Shown piece by piece: positions 33,754 through 45,630 of a DNA stretch of 64,000 nucleotides. The stretch comes from Tetraselmis striata (Eukaryota; Chlorophyta; Chlorodendrophyceae; Chlorodendrales; Chlorodendraceae), in the NCBI GenBank assembly GCA_006384855.1, contig VCJN01000731.1, forward strand, positions 62,001 to 126,000, given 5' to 3'. Made by a program: the position numbers and the translations under genes. The first letter of the stretch is position 1. Every line of letters starts with the position of its first letter. The notes below the pieces were generated by a model. That model was not told the origin of the DNA, made no database searches, and was given only the letters and a program-made list of their open reading frames with translations.

Positions 33754-34519
33754 GCACACCGAGCCACTTGCTGCGCGGCGGCGGTGCCCGTGGGTGTCTA
33801 CCCGGTGCGCACGCGCCAAGGGACCCTGACAGCCAGCATTAAACTACGCATGAATCCGGTGGCTGCCTGCCGCCTCGTCAGGATCATCCCCTCTCGTCGA
33901 GAACATTGCTCGATGTATTGTAGTTTCCGCGTGACAGCGTAATCCTTATTTATGTAATGTTGCTCCAGATTGCTCTTAGCGCCGCCTACCCCAAGGTGAA
34001 TCCTGCACATTCTGCATGAACACTATCGGGCGGCCATGCTGCTGCCAGCGCCGCTGACTAATGCCCAGCTGCACCCCAGTATGCCCCCCTTCCCACACCA
34101 CCAAGTACCTTTGATGAGTATGTGTTAGGTTTCTGGTACCTGAAGACAGCTGATGGCGTCATGTATCAGACCCAGCATGGCGCTGTCAAGCGCGTGTGCG
34201 GATAGGTGGCAGCTTTCTGCCCTCCTGCCAGTACGGCAGGACTTGAATGACTCAAGGTTATTGCACCAGGCAACATGTCGATGCACCTGGATGCACTTCC
34301 ATTTGCTGCTGAATGCACCACACAAGTGAGGATAGCGCCCAGTAATTCTCATTTTGCAATAGTAGCAACAGCTGATGGTTGCCGTATACCAATGTGTACA
34401 GAGCACCCTGCCGGTGTATGCATGTGTCCACGCCCGAGCACCCTTTGCCATCCACTGCGAGCGCTCATGCCTCCCCCCCGCCCCCATCCTTTGGGGGTTC
34501 CCTGTGCAAGTATGCAGCC
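33754..34519. other. Intergenic between convergent genes
   Basis: Shared 3' region of the plus-strand NTF2/lipocalin-like gene and the minus-strand coiled-coil gene. A TGTAA motif near 33954 could serve as poly(A) signal for the former. No gene. Confidence 0.45.
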
Positions 34520-35806
34520 TCACTCCTCAGCCGCGGCCGCCAGCTCCTTGTTCCACTGCTCCGGCACCTCGATGCTGTTAAGCTCCTCCATCAGCGCCTG
34601 ACGGCGGTTGTCCATCTCCGCCGCCTGCAGCTTGATATCCTGCAGCAGAAGCGCGTCGTCCCATCAGGCGTGAGATCCGCGCGCCGCCTCTGAGACCCCC
34701 CAAGTCGAGTCCCCCCTGCCTGTCTCAATATCGGATGAGTGCCCACCTTGAGCTGAGCGCGCAAGGAGAGGAGCTCCTGGTCCAGTGCGTCCTCCTCCCA
34801 CTGAAGCATAGCCTCCATATCGGCCCTGGCCCGCAGCCGCAGGCTCCCCGCCAGCCGCCACTGCCACTGTGGCGCCTGACTCTGGCGCCTCAGCGCTAGC
34901 AGATTCCGCTGCGAAAGCCACGCAAAAGTCGGGATATGGGCACGGATGGACGTGTAGATGGTCCAGGCATAGGCACGCATATGCGTGGCGGGGCTCACGT
35001 GCGTCCGGCAACTCCAGCATCCCCTCTAGCCTCCCCCTCATGAGCTCCAGGTCCTGCACAGCCTCCAGCCTCCAGGACTCCTCCTTCAGCTGTTGCAACT
35101 GTGGTACACCAACGCGAGGTTAGCGACAGGCGGTTGGCATGGACTGGGGATGTGGCTCATTTATGGCGTCCTACCTCTGTCGCCATGGCGTCGCGGATGC
35201 GGAGCAGGTCCGCCGCGTCGCTGTGATGCTGATGCAGGATCGCTTCCATCTCAGCCTGCGAGACAAACGCGCAGTTTCAGCGCACCATAATGCCGTCGGC
35301 GAGCCTCCGCCGCCTCCGCCGCCGCCACAGTGCCCCCACCTCCTGCTCCCTCATCTCCTGCAGCAGCTGCATCGTCTCCTCGTCCAGCTCCTCGCCCTCA
35401 TCCAGCTCTGCGGTGAACAAGGTTGCAAGGCGCCCTTCAGCCACCGAATGCCGCCGGTAGCTGCACCACCAAAGCCCCGTTAGTCTGGTGACAAGCCAGG
35501 CCCTCGCCCCCGCCCCCGACGGCACTCGTATGGGTGAGGGGGCAGCACGCACCTCCCGCCTCGCCCTCGATGAGCGCGTTCTTGGTGTCCTCCGGAAGGG
35601 GCGACCTGGGGCTCGGCTGCCCAGTCGTCGCAGCCACCAGCGCGTTAGTAGCCTACCCGTGCTAGCCTGACATGCCATGCTCTTAATACCCTGCCATCGA
35701 ATGACTCGGCAACCCCCACCTGGCCGTCAGCCTCCTGCCCCGGGTCCTGGTCGGCCCGCACGGCGGGCGGGGCCGCGGGCGGCTCGGCGGGCAGTTCCTC
35801 GGTCAT
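34520..35806 (-). CDS. Coiled-coil protein, function unknown (7 exons, ~234 aa)
   Basis: Minus-strand exons: 35806-35720, 35652-35553, 35407-35340, 35255-35175, 35098-34999, 34895-34747, 34639-34520; all join in phase with GT-AG borders. Start is MTEELPAEPPAAPPAVRADQ, a Pro/Ala/acidic head. The rest is predicted helical with heptad character: ELDEGEELDEETMQLLQEMR, AEMEAILHQHHSDAADLLRI, LQQLKEESWRLEAVQDLELM, ADMEAMLQWEEDALDQELLS, DIKLQAAEMDNRRQALMEEL. It ends NKELAAAAEE. The 5' border of the sixth exon is the least certain (a gctag acceptor was chosen by phase). I do not recognise the family; a structural or adaptor role fits the coiled coil. Confidence 0.6.
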
Positions 35807-36299
35807 AGTTGCCCAGTTGGGCAGGCGGGGCGTTGCCTCGCTGGCACGGTTTGTATCCGGCTCAAATTTATGTTTTCCGGATCGTCGTACGAAGCGAGTG
35901 GTGGTGGCGGGCCTTTGCAAAGCTCAAGCAGCAGGCCGAGGTGGTCAGACTCCGTATATTCTCCGACGAGCGGGTGGAGGTCGGTTGACACAACGTTGAA
36001 ACGGTCGACCCCAACCTCTCGCGCCGTTTCGGACTCAGCAGCAGGCGCCGCGCGCGGGTTCTGAATTGGTGATACCATTTAATCCTTATATTTAAGGAAG
36101 ATGCTGGATATAAAATGATCATGGGGTCATGTGACCCCATCAGAGAATGCTGAACAGCAGAGAACTGCTGGCAGCGCTTGTTTGCCGGTTAGAACTCGAC
36201 AGCAACCGGGGGGCGAGAATTCGACGGGAATCCGGGGTGCGGGCCGATTCGGTCTGTGAATTGAAAGGTCCCAATATGTCAACGAAGAATGACCGTTCC
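35807..36299. other. Upstream region of the coiled-coil gene
   Basis: No gene seen. The sequence tcatggggtcatgtgacccc near 36118-36138 is partly palindromic. Confidence 0.35.
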
Positions 36300-37735
36300 A
36301 CGTATCCGGTGACACGAATCCGGTGGTCACCGATTTTCTGGCGGAGCTTTTGCACGACCCTTACCCCACGGCAGCAGAGGCGGCTACTGTGAGCGAGGAT
36401 GTAATAATGGCCATGGCGCGCAGCAAGATGCACCTCCCGACCCAGTTGAAGGGCGCTTGCATCCGTTGCATGGCGACCGTTCGTGATGCTGCCTTCATCG
36501 CTCGGTTGCATGAACGACGTCCTTCTTGTTTATGTCGGAGTTCCTCGGCACTAGGAGCTCCGACATAAACACCCCCACCCCCGGTTTCTTTGACCCACGC
36601 CTTGAGTCCGTACTTGGCCGAGGCACCTTGCTTACTTCAACGCTTTCAACTTGTTCCGCCCGCGATGTCAGTATGTATGATCACTTCCTCAACGAAGATA
36701 AATTGTGGGTCGGCCAGATACGCCGCAACGGTGCGCGAGGCGTGGGGCGCTTGCTCCATGCGGCTATTGTTGGCCACCTCAGCAATGTTGATGCCTGCGT
36801 GGTGGAGCGGGAGGCGGAGGCTGCGTCGGGCTCAGAAACGTTTTCTAGACCGTGCCAACAACTCGCGGCTTCATAAAGCGGTGGGCCCTCTCCCTGTCAC
36901 ATGTCAGGAACGGATCTTGTTCGGCCAGCTCGACGCTGCGTCGAGCATGTGGACGGTGTCCGTCCCTACCGCGCGGACGGTCATGGCTCCGCATGAGCTA
37001 CGGGACGAGGTCGCTGCCGGGTGCTTCTTTCTGCCTACTAGTGGCCCATGCATGGCCCCGGTGCTAGTTCATGGGAGCCATATATATCATTATGCTCTCG
37101 ATCGTCGACGGCGGAGCACAAACCTGTCATTGTTGACCTCTAAGGCGACGCGCTCTCGAACCTCCCGGCACATGGAGACGCTCACTGGCGTGTACTTCAC
37201 GACGCTATCGCATACGCCTTCCGCGATCATTGTGTTCACGATATGGGTATCGCCGCAAGCCGGTGGACGACTTGTTTCAGCATCAGGCAATGCCTCTTGG
37301 CGACACCGTATCCAGGGATGAACTCAAGGACTTGGTACCGGATGCAGAGCTCTCCCTCCCAGCGCTCAACGTCATGACCGGGAGATGCGATTCCCGGAGC
37401 TTGAGGCGCACGTTGTTGGAGATTAAGACAATGCGGTACACACGGCGTCAAGTACACTGCGGTGACTACCCGGGCCACGCCCGTGGATCGGTTTGAGCGC
37501 TCCATGTTGGGCGACAAACAACGGGGCTTGGCAGTGCGGGATCCGGCGTGGCACAACACGGAGCCGGGACAGAATCAAGGGCAATCTTCGAGACATCTTG
37601 GACATGTCGGAGTACACATGCATGGTCTTTGGCACTAGAGTGGGTGAGGGGAGCAAGGGGGTGCACCGCACTGAGCGCGGTGTCGCATGATGCTTGGCCG
37701 CGGATCGGGGTGCCCTCTCATCGCAAGTAAGGCAC
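36300..37735 (+). pseudogene. Decayed mobile-element ORF with a D...EIK endonuclease-like block
   Basis: Protein-like segments lie in alternating plus frames: TDFLAELLHDPYPTAAEAAT (36324 on), then LVPDAELSLPALNVMTG...RTLLEIKTMRYTRRQV (to ~37455). After a +1 shift comes VDRFERSMLGDKQRGLAVRD and DPAWHNTEPGQNQ. The spacing of Asp in VPDAELSLP and the EIK tripeptide is like a PD-(D/E)xK nuclease core. The frame is broken by stops and shifts, so it is dead. The association with a retroelement is inference from the neighbouring RT remnant and from style, not from a match. Confidence 0.35.
36528..36570. repeat. Inverted repeat, 13-bp arms
   Basis: gtttatgtcggag (36528-36540) and ctccgacataaac (36558-36570) are perfect complements with a 17-base loop that is itself partly complementary. 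It lies inside the decayed mobile-element ORF. Confidence 0.85.
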
Positions 37736-37938
37736 ACGGTGCACCACCCGAGCTCACCAAGGGGCCTTACTCGCGAGAGCCGGGTTGCTAAAAGTGTACA
37801 TTTAACCGCCGGTTTGCGGAAGTGGACAATAGATGCGGGCCGCTTCTAGGCGGCTTGCTCTGTTGATCTTTTAGTAATGTTTTCGCTGTGGCTTTGTTAC
37901 TGGCATGTAGGAAATTCGCACCAGTCGCCACCGGGTTT

Positions 37939-38640
37939 TTATATTTTTACTGGTACGTAACAGCGGTAAAAGTAAAGTAAAGTTCGCCCCGGGACATCGG
38001 CCGAAGCCGCCCCAACACTTGACCTCGTGCGCCAACTGCAGTCGTAGGTCTGGCATAGTCCGTAGACCAACACTTGATGTCCGGCAAACAGATATTCCTC
38101 GGCGGAATATCGGCCTAATGCCATCACCCCACACTTCATAAGTACCCCAAACCCCATAGAATGGTCCTCCGCCCATTGCAAGAAGTGGGCGAACATGGCA
38201 TGCAGGTTATCGAACGAGCCTGTGATACCAACAGCATTGTCTGCGTGTAACTCACCTGGCACCCTTAGTGGTTGCCTTGCCGCTAAAGTGTTGGTGCACC
38301 CGGGTACATCACACCCCAGATGTTCTACCCCATCGAATGTATCGTTAATAATATATGTTAGATAGGATGGGGGAAGCGGGGCATCCCGGTCGGAGGCCAC
38401 GCTCTATGGGTATAGGGTGTGATAGTGTTCCCGGCGCCACCCCTGTCTCGACCCATACAATACTATCCATATGAAAAAAGATTTAATGAAGGTAAGCAGA
38501 TGCATATGACCCGTGACTCCTATGGCTTGTACTTTTAGGAATAAAAGCTCATGAGGTACGGTGTCACATGCCTTCCCAAAGTCAATAAAACCTGCGACTA
38601 CTGCTGTGTTATTTGCTCGCCGCATCATTCGGTACAGTAC
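37939..38640 (-). pseudogene. Non-LTR reverse-transcriptase remnant
   Basis: On the minus strand, VVAGFIDFGKACDTVPHELL (38600-38540 region) matches the RT motif ...iDfskAfDtVphe.L of LINE-type reverse transcriptases. After a frame break at ~38404 the reading continues as PLPPSYLTYIINDTFDGVE, LHADNAVGITGSFDNLHAMF and SMGFGVLMKCGVMALGRYS. These correspond to the PLSP-lFnl-iNDl, FADDavl and KCgvM blocks. The catalytic Y/FADD is changed to HADN and the frame is split, so the copy is inactive. It is clearly a different family from the 46.8-51.1 kb element. Confidence 0.75.
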
Positions 38641-39065
38641 CTGTAGATGGACGCGGGGTTTCTCTGGCGCTCATCCGCGCGCCTTGCGCTGCAGTCGCGG
38701 GTATTGTCGGAGCTGCAGTCGCTAATATACAAGCGCGCGGCATGCCGTGCAAATTCAGGGGGCAGGAAGCATGCCGTCGTCCGGTATCGACTCGGGTGTT
38801 GAGCCATTTGCCCCCACGATGTAGCGCTTCGCGCATATGCAGGTCCTCCTCTCCCGTAGGCGCGAAAGCGATCGTCTCTTTGTTGCCTTGCCGTGCCGCA
38901 TTCCGAAGGACAACACTGCTGCACCAGAGCGGCTTCGAACCAACGTAGCTGTCCCTTCCCTTCGCGACCTTCGCCGCCCAATCAAAGGCCAGAATCTACC
39001 AACAATATTTGTCAAGCGACCAGTGTACCCTGTAGCGGCGGACTCTGCTGGTAATAGGGCCTGCC
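38641..39065. other. Upstream of the EF-hand gene
   Basis: No gene; presumed promoter side of the EF-hand gene. Confidence 0.35.
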
Positions 39066-40748
39066 ATGACGCTGGTGAAGCTGGTAGACCGCAGCGAGAA
39101 CTCGTACCAGAGGTTTCAGGTGCGTCCTGCAGGGCAGAGGGTTGCTGCCGCTCGGTGGACAGCTGCTGGCCTGACCCTTTCACACAACCATCCAACACTA
39201 TCCCCACCGTCACCGCCACCACCTACCCTCGTCCGGGTGCCCCACGCTGAGAACATTGCCAAGCAGGACAGGGGTAAGCACGGGGTAAGCACATGGAGCT
39301 CGCGCATCGAACGACAGCACCACGACATCCTTTCGCTATGTTTGTAACGGGGCTGAGCAGTGTGTGGGCCTGCCCCCTCAGCCCTCCGCCCCGACACACA
39401 GGTCGCTATCCAAGGTGAAGTTGCAGCAGGTGCACTCCATCTTCCAGCTTATGGACACCAACCAGGATGGGCTCCTCATCGTAAGCGCCCCTCTAGCTGT
39501 CTGACTGCAAAGACAGACACCCCTCCTCAGCTGCCGGAGGGATTCAGGCGACCAGGCACCGCAGGTATGGAGGGCCTGCTGACACTCATCTCACCCATTC
39601 CTGTGCGTGCGTCCCAGGGCGAGGAGATCACGCATACAGGGCGGCTACTGGGCTTGCAACTCCAGGTGCCACGGGAAGAGGACAGTGAGTCTGCACCGTC
39701 GGCAACATTTGAGCAGTTTGGCGCGCTCGTCGCGGATGCCATGCACCGGGACCACAACTGTGCGCAGCCGTGCATGCCGCAGCCTGCTTGCCTTGGGTGT
39801 GCGCTGCTCCGCTGGCGCGCAAGCATATGTCCGCGCACAGGTCTGACGTTGTCCCCTGCCCTGCGGTGCCCCCCCCCCCCCCCCCCCCCCCCACCTCCTT
39901 CGGCTCAATGCGGCGGGTGCAGCGGTGGATGACCTGAGCTATGAGGTTGGCCACGTCCCTGCTTGCCCACTGAAGGTTTGACGGTCATCGAGATCCGATG
40001 AGGAGATAGAACGATATCATGAGTAAGACGAAAAAGCAGTTGCTGACACGCTTCTTGCCTGCGGCTGCAGACGTCCAAGCTGTTTGCTTCGGTCGACAAG
40101 TTTGGGAAGGGTGTCATCACGCCGGACAGCCTGATGCAGTTCTTCACGTCTATCGGGGACCAGGTGCCGCAGGAACTGGTGCACGCGATGATGGATGCGA
40201 TGGACAGCGACCTCGAGGGCACGGAGGTGACGGAGGCGGAGCTGAAGTCGTTCCTGGGGACCGCCAGCGCACGCGCACGGCAGCCCACGGTGCTGCGCAT
40301 GCCGCGCTCGCCCTTCTCGCTGTACACCAGCATGCTTCAGTCGCTGCTGGACACCGGCATCGCGGCCGCGACGGAGCGGCCGACCTCCGAGAAGCCCGAC
40401 ATGCTCTTCAACATGGTCGAGCTGCGCTCGGCGCTCGGCAAGCCTCCCAGGGACGAGGCGGCTGGCAGTGCTGCTGGGGCGGCGCACGCCGAGGATGGCA
40501 ACGATGATGGAGATGACGTGGCAGGCACGTCGCGCGAAGGCGCGGCGGAGGGGGCGGGGGCGGGCACGCAGGGGGTTGACGAGGGACCCGGACGCGGCGA
40601 TGAGGGAGCCTCACGGGCGTCGGGGAGTGGGGAGGACGGGGAGGAGGCTGGGGAAGAGGAAGAGAAGGCGGAAAGTGACAAGCTGATGGCGGAGCGGAGC
40701 AGTGCCTCACCGGAGGCGGACGACTCGGATGACTCTGACGAGGAGTAG
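39066..40748 (+). CDS. EF-hand calcium-binding protein with acidic tail (5 exons, ~331 aa)
   Basis: Proposed exons 39066-39119, 39382-39480, 39618-39759, 39923-39945 and 40071-40748 keep one frame. Start MTLVKLVDRSENSYQRFQ. The first EF-hand is LQQVHSIFQLM-DTNQDGLLIGEE, with ligands at loop positions 1, 3, 5 and 12 (residues 43-54) split by an intron after LLI. ATFEQFGALVADAM and SKLFASVDKFGKGVITPDSL plus AMDSDLEGTEVTEAELKSFL are degenerate further EF units. The C-terminal ~100 residues are Gly/Ala/Glu/Asp-rich and end DDSDDSDEE, probably disordered. One canonical calcium site is certain. The exon 1/2 join is chosen by phase and could hide another small exon. Partner and pathway unknown. Confidence 0.7.
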
Positions 40749-40991
40749 CAAACAAGGGCCACGCCGATGATGCTAGGCCCGCCCACAGAGGACTTTCCAC
40801 CGAGACAAACCAACCGCCTGCCATGCGCGCTGCATCCAGACTATTGGGCTGTGATCAATTAAAATCAATGTTTTATCCTCTGTATTCCGACAGATATGAC
40901 GGCGGTCGCCCTCTCATTAAGGGGAGGAGAGGAGCCTCCGGCCTTGCCAGGCTTCCTCTTGTTATTCCATTGGGAGCAGGGTGGCAAGCCG

Positions 40992-41175
40992 CTACTGCTG
41001 CTCCAGCAGCGCAGAGATGGTGGTGCTGTCCTGCCCATGGCTGATCTGCACAGCCTGCAAACACACGGCCGCACATGCGTGTGAGCGAGGCATAGGGCAG
41101 ACTGGCACTGCGCGCCCTTCCCAAGGATCCGTGTTGGTACTGGCAGCTAGCAAGAGCACAGGAGGGTTTTCCAAG

Positions 41176-41211
<36 letters not shown>

Positions 41212-44200
41212 GGCTGTGGGGAGGCCCCCACCCCACCGGGATGTGGTAATATATCGGCAATCGCATGCATGTATTTGTTTACGTGAATGGACTGTCGGTG
41301 ATCATTGAATAGGGGAACGCCGCGGTCGATATGGTGCGGCACTGCGCAAAGTCGGAGGAAGAGCGCCCGCGGCGAATAAGCCCTATCAATACCGAGCGGT
41401 GCCCAGGTTGTTCAGGGCATCAGTGGTGTGGCCCGCTAATGTGAGCCATACAGAACATGCTTGCCCCGCCGCGCGGCCAGTGGCCTCCAAAACAAGGCCG
41501 CCGCAGGCCGTCCCCGTGAGCGCGGGAAGGTGCCTCATAGCCAGAGGAGGCGGCGCACCTGGGGGTCCAGCAGCCTGGTGCAGGCGTCCTGGCTGAGCAC
41601 CCGTTCCACCTGCCTGCAGCGCCCCGTGGGCGGCAAGCCAGGCATCCACTCAGCCACTCTGCTGCCTGCTGCTTGGGATCTTGATAGGGTTTTAAGTTCG
41701 ACGGGATGTCAGGGGTTCAATGCCGATTCCATGTTCTCGCTTGGTTTGTTGGCTTTACGGGTTGATATCTATCTTCCTTCTCGCGTGGGAGGGATTCGGG
41801 TCAGAGGGGAATATTTAGGGGGGGGGGGGGAGGGGGGGGGGGAGCACCGCAGGGAGGCGCGCGCCGGCGGCTGTGAGTGTACGCATTGCAGCAGCAGCGC
41901 CAGCGTGTCGAGGCAGCGCTGCCTAGCAGCCTCCGGCAAGCCCTCCGACGCCGCGACCTGCGCCAGCTGTACCGTTGCAGGGTGGGAGGGCTGTTGAGAG
42001 CGCGCCAGTGCGGCCGATGCGAGGGGTCCGCATCAACGTAGAACAGCTAGAGATCAGTACTTTGACGCAATCGAATTCGACCCCGTCTTGACCCTATAAA
42101 GTTCCCAATACCAATGAGTTACTCCATGTGTCCTGATGCATCCATCAATCAAAGCCACATGCCTGGCGCAGCGGGCTGGGTCAACGATGTAGTCAAAACC
42201 GTGTCTATGACTCAATGCATCTGGAAAGTACGCATGAATTGGTCGGCGATGATTTGCCGCCCGGGTCCGGATTTGTTGATCTGGCCCTAACGCGTTTGAT
42301 GTATCTGGTCTGGACATTTGATAGTTCTTCTATGCGGACCCCAACACATGTCTACACTGAGCCCCCCCCCCCCCCCCCCCCCTCGGATTACTGCCGTTGG
42401 GAGCGGATGGGGCAGTGTGGTCTCGAACCTGCTGGAAGCCCATCCCCTCCACAAACCGCGCCTGCGCGGTCGGCGAATTTATCTGCAGCGTAAGCAGCGC
42501 GTCCAGGATGCTGCCCACGCACGCCGGCGCCGTCCGGGGCAGCAGCGCAAGCAGCTGCGCCATGACGTCCCCGCCCGCAAACAGCAGCCAGCTCCTCTTG
42601 TGCGTCAGCGCCATGCCCTGGAACCACCCACGCAGAAGGCTCGCTTGGGTGCATGCTATGGCGGCAGGCGGGGTTCCGCACCAGGGTCGGCGGTCTGGAG
42701 AATGAGGTTCCTTGTCAATACGAAACCTTCCGATCAAGGTCATGACCCGATAACGATTCGATCTGATATTTGTACTTTATGATAAATAATGATGAAAAAT
42801 GACAACATGTCACAGACCTGCGCAACCGCAACCTACATCGGCAAGCCGTTACGTTAAGTGACTCAAAGGCAACATACAATATAGTGCAACAACACAATTC
42901 CATGACCCTCTTGATTTCTAGAGTTGACTGAGTTCCCGAATATTGAGCCATCTGACAAGTGAGCCCCTACAGGTCGGGACCATGGCCTGCCTGATCCCCG
43001 GATTGATCAAGGCTAAATGCTTGAGGCATCATGTAGATCAAGGCATGCATGCGTAGCTGGCGAGGCATCTGATGATGAGCTGACCCCGCAGTGCTCGACA
43101 CACAGTGATGTCCTGTTCATCGGTCTGATGCACCTGATCCTGACATGCAATTGACACTTGCTGCTGCGGTACCGAAGTCGCCGCGCGGATGGCAGAGGAC
43201 GACACGCATAGCCCCCACCTGGATGGCCTTCACTGCCGCCTCCAGCTCACCATCCACCAGGCTGGTCACCGACGGCCGCCCAAGCCGCGCCTCTGGCTGC
43301 TCCTGGAAGCGCGCCACCGTGTCCAGCAGCAGCGCCGCCACTGCAGGCAACAGGCAGCTGGCTCGGTCTGGATGCATTGCCACCGATCGCGCACCCATCC
43401 CCAGCCCACAGTCCACCGCTCACAGCCCACAGCTCGCAGCCCACTTGAGACGCACCCTGCTTGTAGCGCGTATCCAGCAGCAGCTGCGGCAGGCCCGCCG
43501 GGCGCCGCGCAGAGGCCGCCCGGCCCAGCGTGTCACATATATGCAGTAGCGCCTGCTCCCGCACGAAGGAGTACTGGCTGCTGGCTGCGCTTGGCGTGGC
43601 AGAGGGGGGGGGGGGCACTTAGCTACTGTTTGTTTCAGCAGTCGGTCAGTCAGTTCACTAGTTACTCGTTACACACGTCTGACCAGATTTCATCACGAAC
43701 TGCAGGCCACACAAATGAACATGGAATCTCGGCAGGGAAACTAGCTGATTTTATACTGGCTGCCTCTGGCTCAGATAAGCAAGTGCAGCTCCTCAGGTGC
43801 TGATCCTGGCAGGCGCTTGACTCCTTTTGGCCCAGGCAACCAGCTTGCCGGTTGCCATCAGGTATGTGCGTGTTTTAGGAGAGGGGGAGGGGGGGGGGCA
43901 GCTGTGAACCTTGCTCAAGCGCCTGGTTCAGGTCTGCTGTCAGTTGTTTTGCGAAGTGGCGACTGCGGCAAGCGGGGAGTTGGGTGGGTGTTTACTCTGT
44001 GCAGCTGGGATCGCTCCCACGGAGTGTCCATTTCAAGCACTGCAGCAACGCATAAGCCCAGCTTCCCACGGATCAACGGGTCAGACGGAAATCCGCCTGC
44101 AAAGGAGTGTTGGGAAGCAGGGAGTCAAAGGAAGGGGTGGTCTGGAAGGGCCGCGGGGCGGGGGGAACCTGGTCAGGTCCTGCGCCATGAGGTGTAACAC

Positions 44201-44281
44201 GCTGGGCAGTCCGTCAGTCAGTCCGTCCGTCATTCTGTCGCCGCTGCCGGCCGCCGGCGACGGCTGCGCCGAGGTGGTCAT
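40992..44281 (-). CDS. Helical-repeat (ARM/HEAT-like) protein, multi-exon, minus strand
   Basis: The ATG at 44281 opens MTTSAQPSPAAGSGDRMTDG with PSVLHLMAQDLT. Further minus-strand exons, seen as coding blocks bounded by cag and gt, include GFPSDPLIRGKLGLCVAAVL (~44090-43990), YSFVREQALLHICDTLGRAA (~43580-43470), AAVAALLLDTVARFQEQPEA (~43350-43190) and SWLLFAGGDVMAQLLALLPR with SILDALLTLQINSP (~42640-42430). Downstream come LAQVAASEGLPEAARQRCLD (~41975-41880), VERVLSQDACTRLLDPQ (~41605-41555) and a last exon AVQISHGQDSTTISALLEQQ ending at 40992. Leu-rich helical pairs of this spacing are typical of armadillo/HEAT repeats; a PSMD5-like proteasome chaperone is one possibility but unproven. Exon borders and two phases remain unsettled. 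Introns carry long G and C runs (41179-41210, 41818-41840, 42362-42382). Confidence 0.5.
41179..41210. repeat. Poly-G tract, 32 bases, in an intron
   Basis: Uninterrupted G run in the last intron of the minus-strand helical-repeat gene (C-rich in the transcript). Confidence 0.95.
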
Positions 44282-45480
44282 CGCCCGAGGTGCTCAGGAG
44301 TATGCGCCGTGTCCGACAGCAGCTCGCTGGGTGTACCAAGATGGGGGATGTTGCGGTGGTATTCAGCTTTTTGGAGGGGCTGGGCCACAATCATTTGAGA
44401 TGTAAACACAGTACAGTTCAGTGATTGCTCGAAATGGGCCCCTGCCGCACTGAAGCGAGAACGGGCCCTAATTTCAACACATTCCCACCCCGTTGGGGCG
44501 GGATGGTTGCTAGCCCAGGCCCTAGCAAGAAACCCCCGGACCATGACCGCTTCTAGGTCAGCTTCTGGGTCCCCCTAGCTTGCCCAGAAATTGGGCCGGA
44601 TGAATCGGCCGTTTGGGTGGTCCCGTGGTGGGGTTCCTGGGCTGGTTCGGAATTAGTGAGTCGGGCCGGTAGAACGTAAGTAAGGGCGGTCCCAACACCG
44701 CAGTCCCGATCACCAAGCAGGTCAAACAGGCCCGAGTGAGTGCCTTCCAGCCACGGTTTCAGTGGCAGGTAGCTTCAAGATAGTGCCACTAATCCGAGAA
44801 GGTAGCGATAGTGCTGGGTATACGCCATACGTGGGCCGGTGGTACGGCATTGAAGGTCGGCGTGCGGCTGTCGGCGGTGAGCGTTCAGAACTCACACCTA
44901 GCCCGAGGGCCTCACCAGCTCACCGTCCCCCAGCTCGACCCCTCACCCTTCGCCAGCTCACAGACTGCTAGCTAAGTAATACCTGCACCTTTATGTTGGT
45001 TGACTCGTTGTTGGGATGTGTGATCTCACCCTGGCCAGCCGGGATGGTGGGTTATGTCTCGCGCCACCCGAGGATGGTAATCATCCACGATGCCACGGGT
45101 CGGACCGAACGCACCGCGCCGGCGTGTAGCGACCGCGCGACACTCATAGTCGCGATATCACGGCCGTCCGGGGCTCCCTAAAGGGTTTTCCTTACGGCGC
45201 GGTGAGCGCACCATAGCGACGGTGGATGTGCGGGTGCTGCGAATCGGTCACGGCGAGATCAATGACCGCTTCGTGTTGAAATTACTTTCAATTTTATGGG
45301 ACTTTTTCCGGGACTTTTTGGGGGACTTTTTTCATTTCGAATTTTGCCCAAAAAGTATCCGTTACGGTTTGTGACGAGTATTCTCGAATACTCGTCACGC
45401 CGGGAAGTGACGCTCCGGTGACGCCTCGATCGACGTGGCACGTTCTGGTGCGAGTATTTAGCGTTACGCGTTACGCAAGC
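44282..45480. other. Intergenic with a perfect palindrome
   Basis: No gene. GTGACGAGTATTC (45371-45383) and GAATACTCGTCAC (45386-45398) are exact complements with a 2-base spacer, a strong hairpin. Confidence 0.5.
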
Positions 45481-45493
45481 GTCTTCTATCCTT

Positions 45494-45544
45494 TTGGTGA
45501 TTTCCGATATCGCCTTCTGCTGCTAGCTCATGTAATTATTATAT
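45494..45544 (+). mobile_element. 51-bp 5'-truncated LINE insertion with 13-bp target duplication
   Basis: The insert is only the 3' tip of the retrotransposon (ttggtgatttccgatatcgc ... tgctgctagctcatgtaat) plus an attattatat tail. GTCTTCTATCCTT occurs directly before it (45481-45493) and directly after it (45545-45557). Confidence 0.9.
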
Positions 45545-45588
45545 GTCTTCTATCCTTCGACCCTAACACAATACAGGTTATGATTGCG

Positions 45589-45630
45589 CCTCCCCCGACC
45601 CCCGGCCTCTGGCTGTGGCGTGGCCGATGG
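45589..45630 (+). mobile_element. 5'-end fragment of another LINE copy
   Basis: cctcccccgaccccc.gcctctggctgtggcgtggcc matches the first ~55 bases of the full-length element (complement of 51180-51139). The match stops at the CACTG terminus at 45631, so the CACTA sequence appears to have inserted in, or joined to, a LINE 5' end. Confidence 0.7.
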
